Assembly: GCA_023247815.1 (NCBI GenBank)
Contig: JAHFFS010000104.1
Coordinates: 1 to 5,808, forward strand
DNA: 5,808 nucleotides
Reading direction: 5' to 3'
Source of the DNA: Candidatus Omnitrophota bacterium
GTDB taxonomy: Bacteria; Omnitrophota; Gorgyraeia; Zapsychrales; JANLHA01
In this document: piece by piece, positions 5,749 through 5,808 of the stretch
Position numbering within the stretch: the first letter of the stretch is position 1
How the letters are laid out: each line of letters starts with the position of its first letter
Notes under the pieces: generated by a model
The model's database searches: none
Seen by the model: only the letters and a program-made list of their open reading frames with translations
What the model was told of the DNA's origin: nothing
Translations under genes and position numbers: made by a program

Positions 5749-5808
5749 ATGAAGGGCAAATTCATCACATTCGAAGGCGCTGAGGGATCTGGCAAGAGCA
5801 CGCAAATT
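5749..5808 (+). CDS. tmk: thymidylate kinase, N-terminal 20 codons (cut by window end)
   Basis: The open frame at the window edge reads MKGKFITFEGAEGSGKSTQI. The FITFEG beta-strand followed by the P-loop GAEGSGKST and then Q is the standard N-terminus of bacterial thymidylate kinase, which phosphorylates dTMP to dTDP in dTTP synthesis. Only 20 residues are visible, so another P-loop kinase cannot be fully excluded. The start fits the family; an in-frame GTG at 5710 would add 13 residues without any family support. No Shine-Dalgarno sequence is visible before either start. The 55-base gap after cysE contains no clear promoter or terminator. Confidence 0.82.
   Translation, partial: MKGKFITFEGAEGSGKSTQI

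Overview
The window is a run of co-directional (+ strand) housekeeping genes from a bacterium, cut at both ends. The order is: 3' part of clpC (ATP-dependent protease chaperone), an exported protein of unknown function, radA (DNA repair/recombination), ispD and ispF (non-mevalonate isoprenoid synthesis), a cysE/epsC-type serine acetyltransferase, and the first 20 codons of a thymidylate kinase gene (tmk). No mobile element, CRISPR array, tRNA or rRNA is visible.

The order clpC - radA - ispD - ispF - cysE recalls the Bacillus subtilis region (clpC, radA, disA, yacL, ispD, ispF, gltX, cysE). Here disA, yacL and gltX are absent and an exported protein gene sits between clpC and radA. That protein has a signal peptide and AsmA/TamB-like beta-repeat character, and its last residues resemble an outer-membrane beta-signal. 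This suggests a two-membrane organism rather than a Firmicute. With roughly half G+C and GC-rich intergenic palindromes, I would guess an uncultured diderm lineage such as Omnitrophota, but the sequence alone does not prove it.

Layout: 1-3641 (clpC, unknown gene, radA) is tightly packed, with gaps of 11 and 3 bases, and probably forms one transcript. Positions 3642-3722 hold a nested set of inverted repeats in place of a gene. ispD and ispF (3723-4921) are 32 bases apart and their junction is a perfect hairpin that covers the ispD stop codon. Positions 4922-5018 hold another short GC-rich palindrome and then an A/T-rich stretch with a possible promoter and a clear ribosome binding site for cysE. 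A 55-base gap without recognisable signals precedes tmk.

The genes belong to separate pathways: protein quality control, homologous recombination, isoprenoid precursors, cysteine synthesis and dTTP synthesis. IspD and IspF act two steps apart in the same pathway. The least ordinary features are the three palindromes placed at or just after three successive stop codons, the predicted N-terminal membrane helix on the serine acetyltransferase, and the unknown exported protein. I see no clear evidence of a wholly new system.
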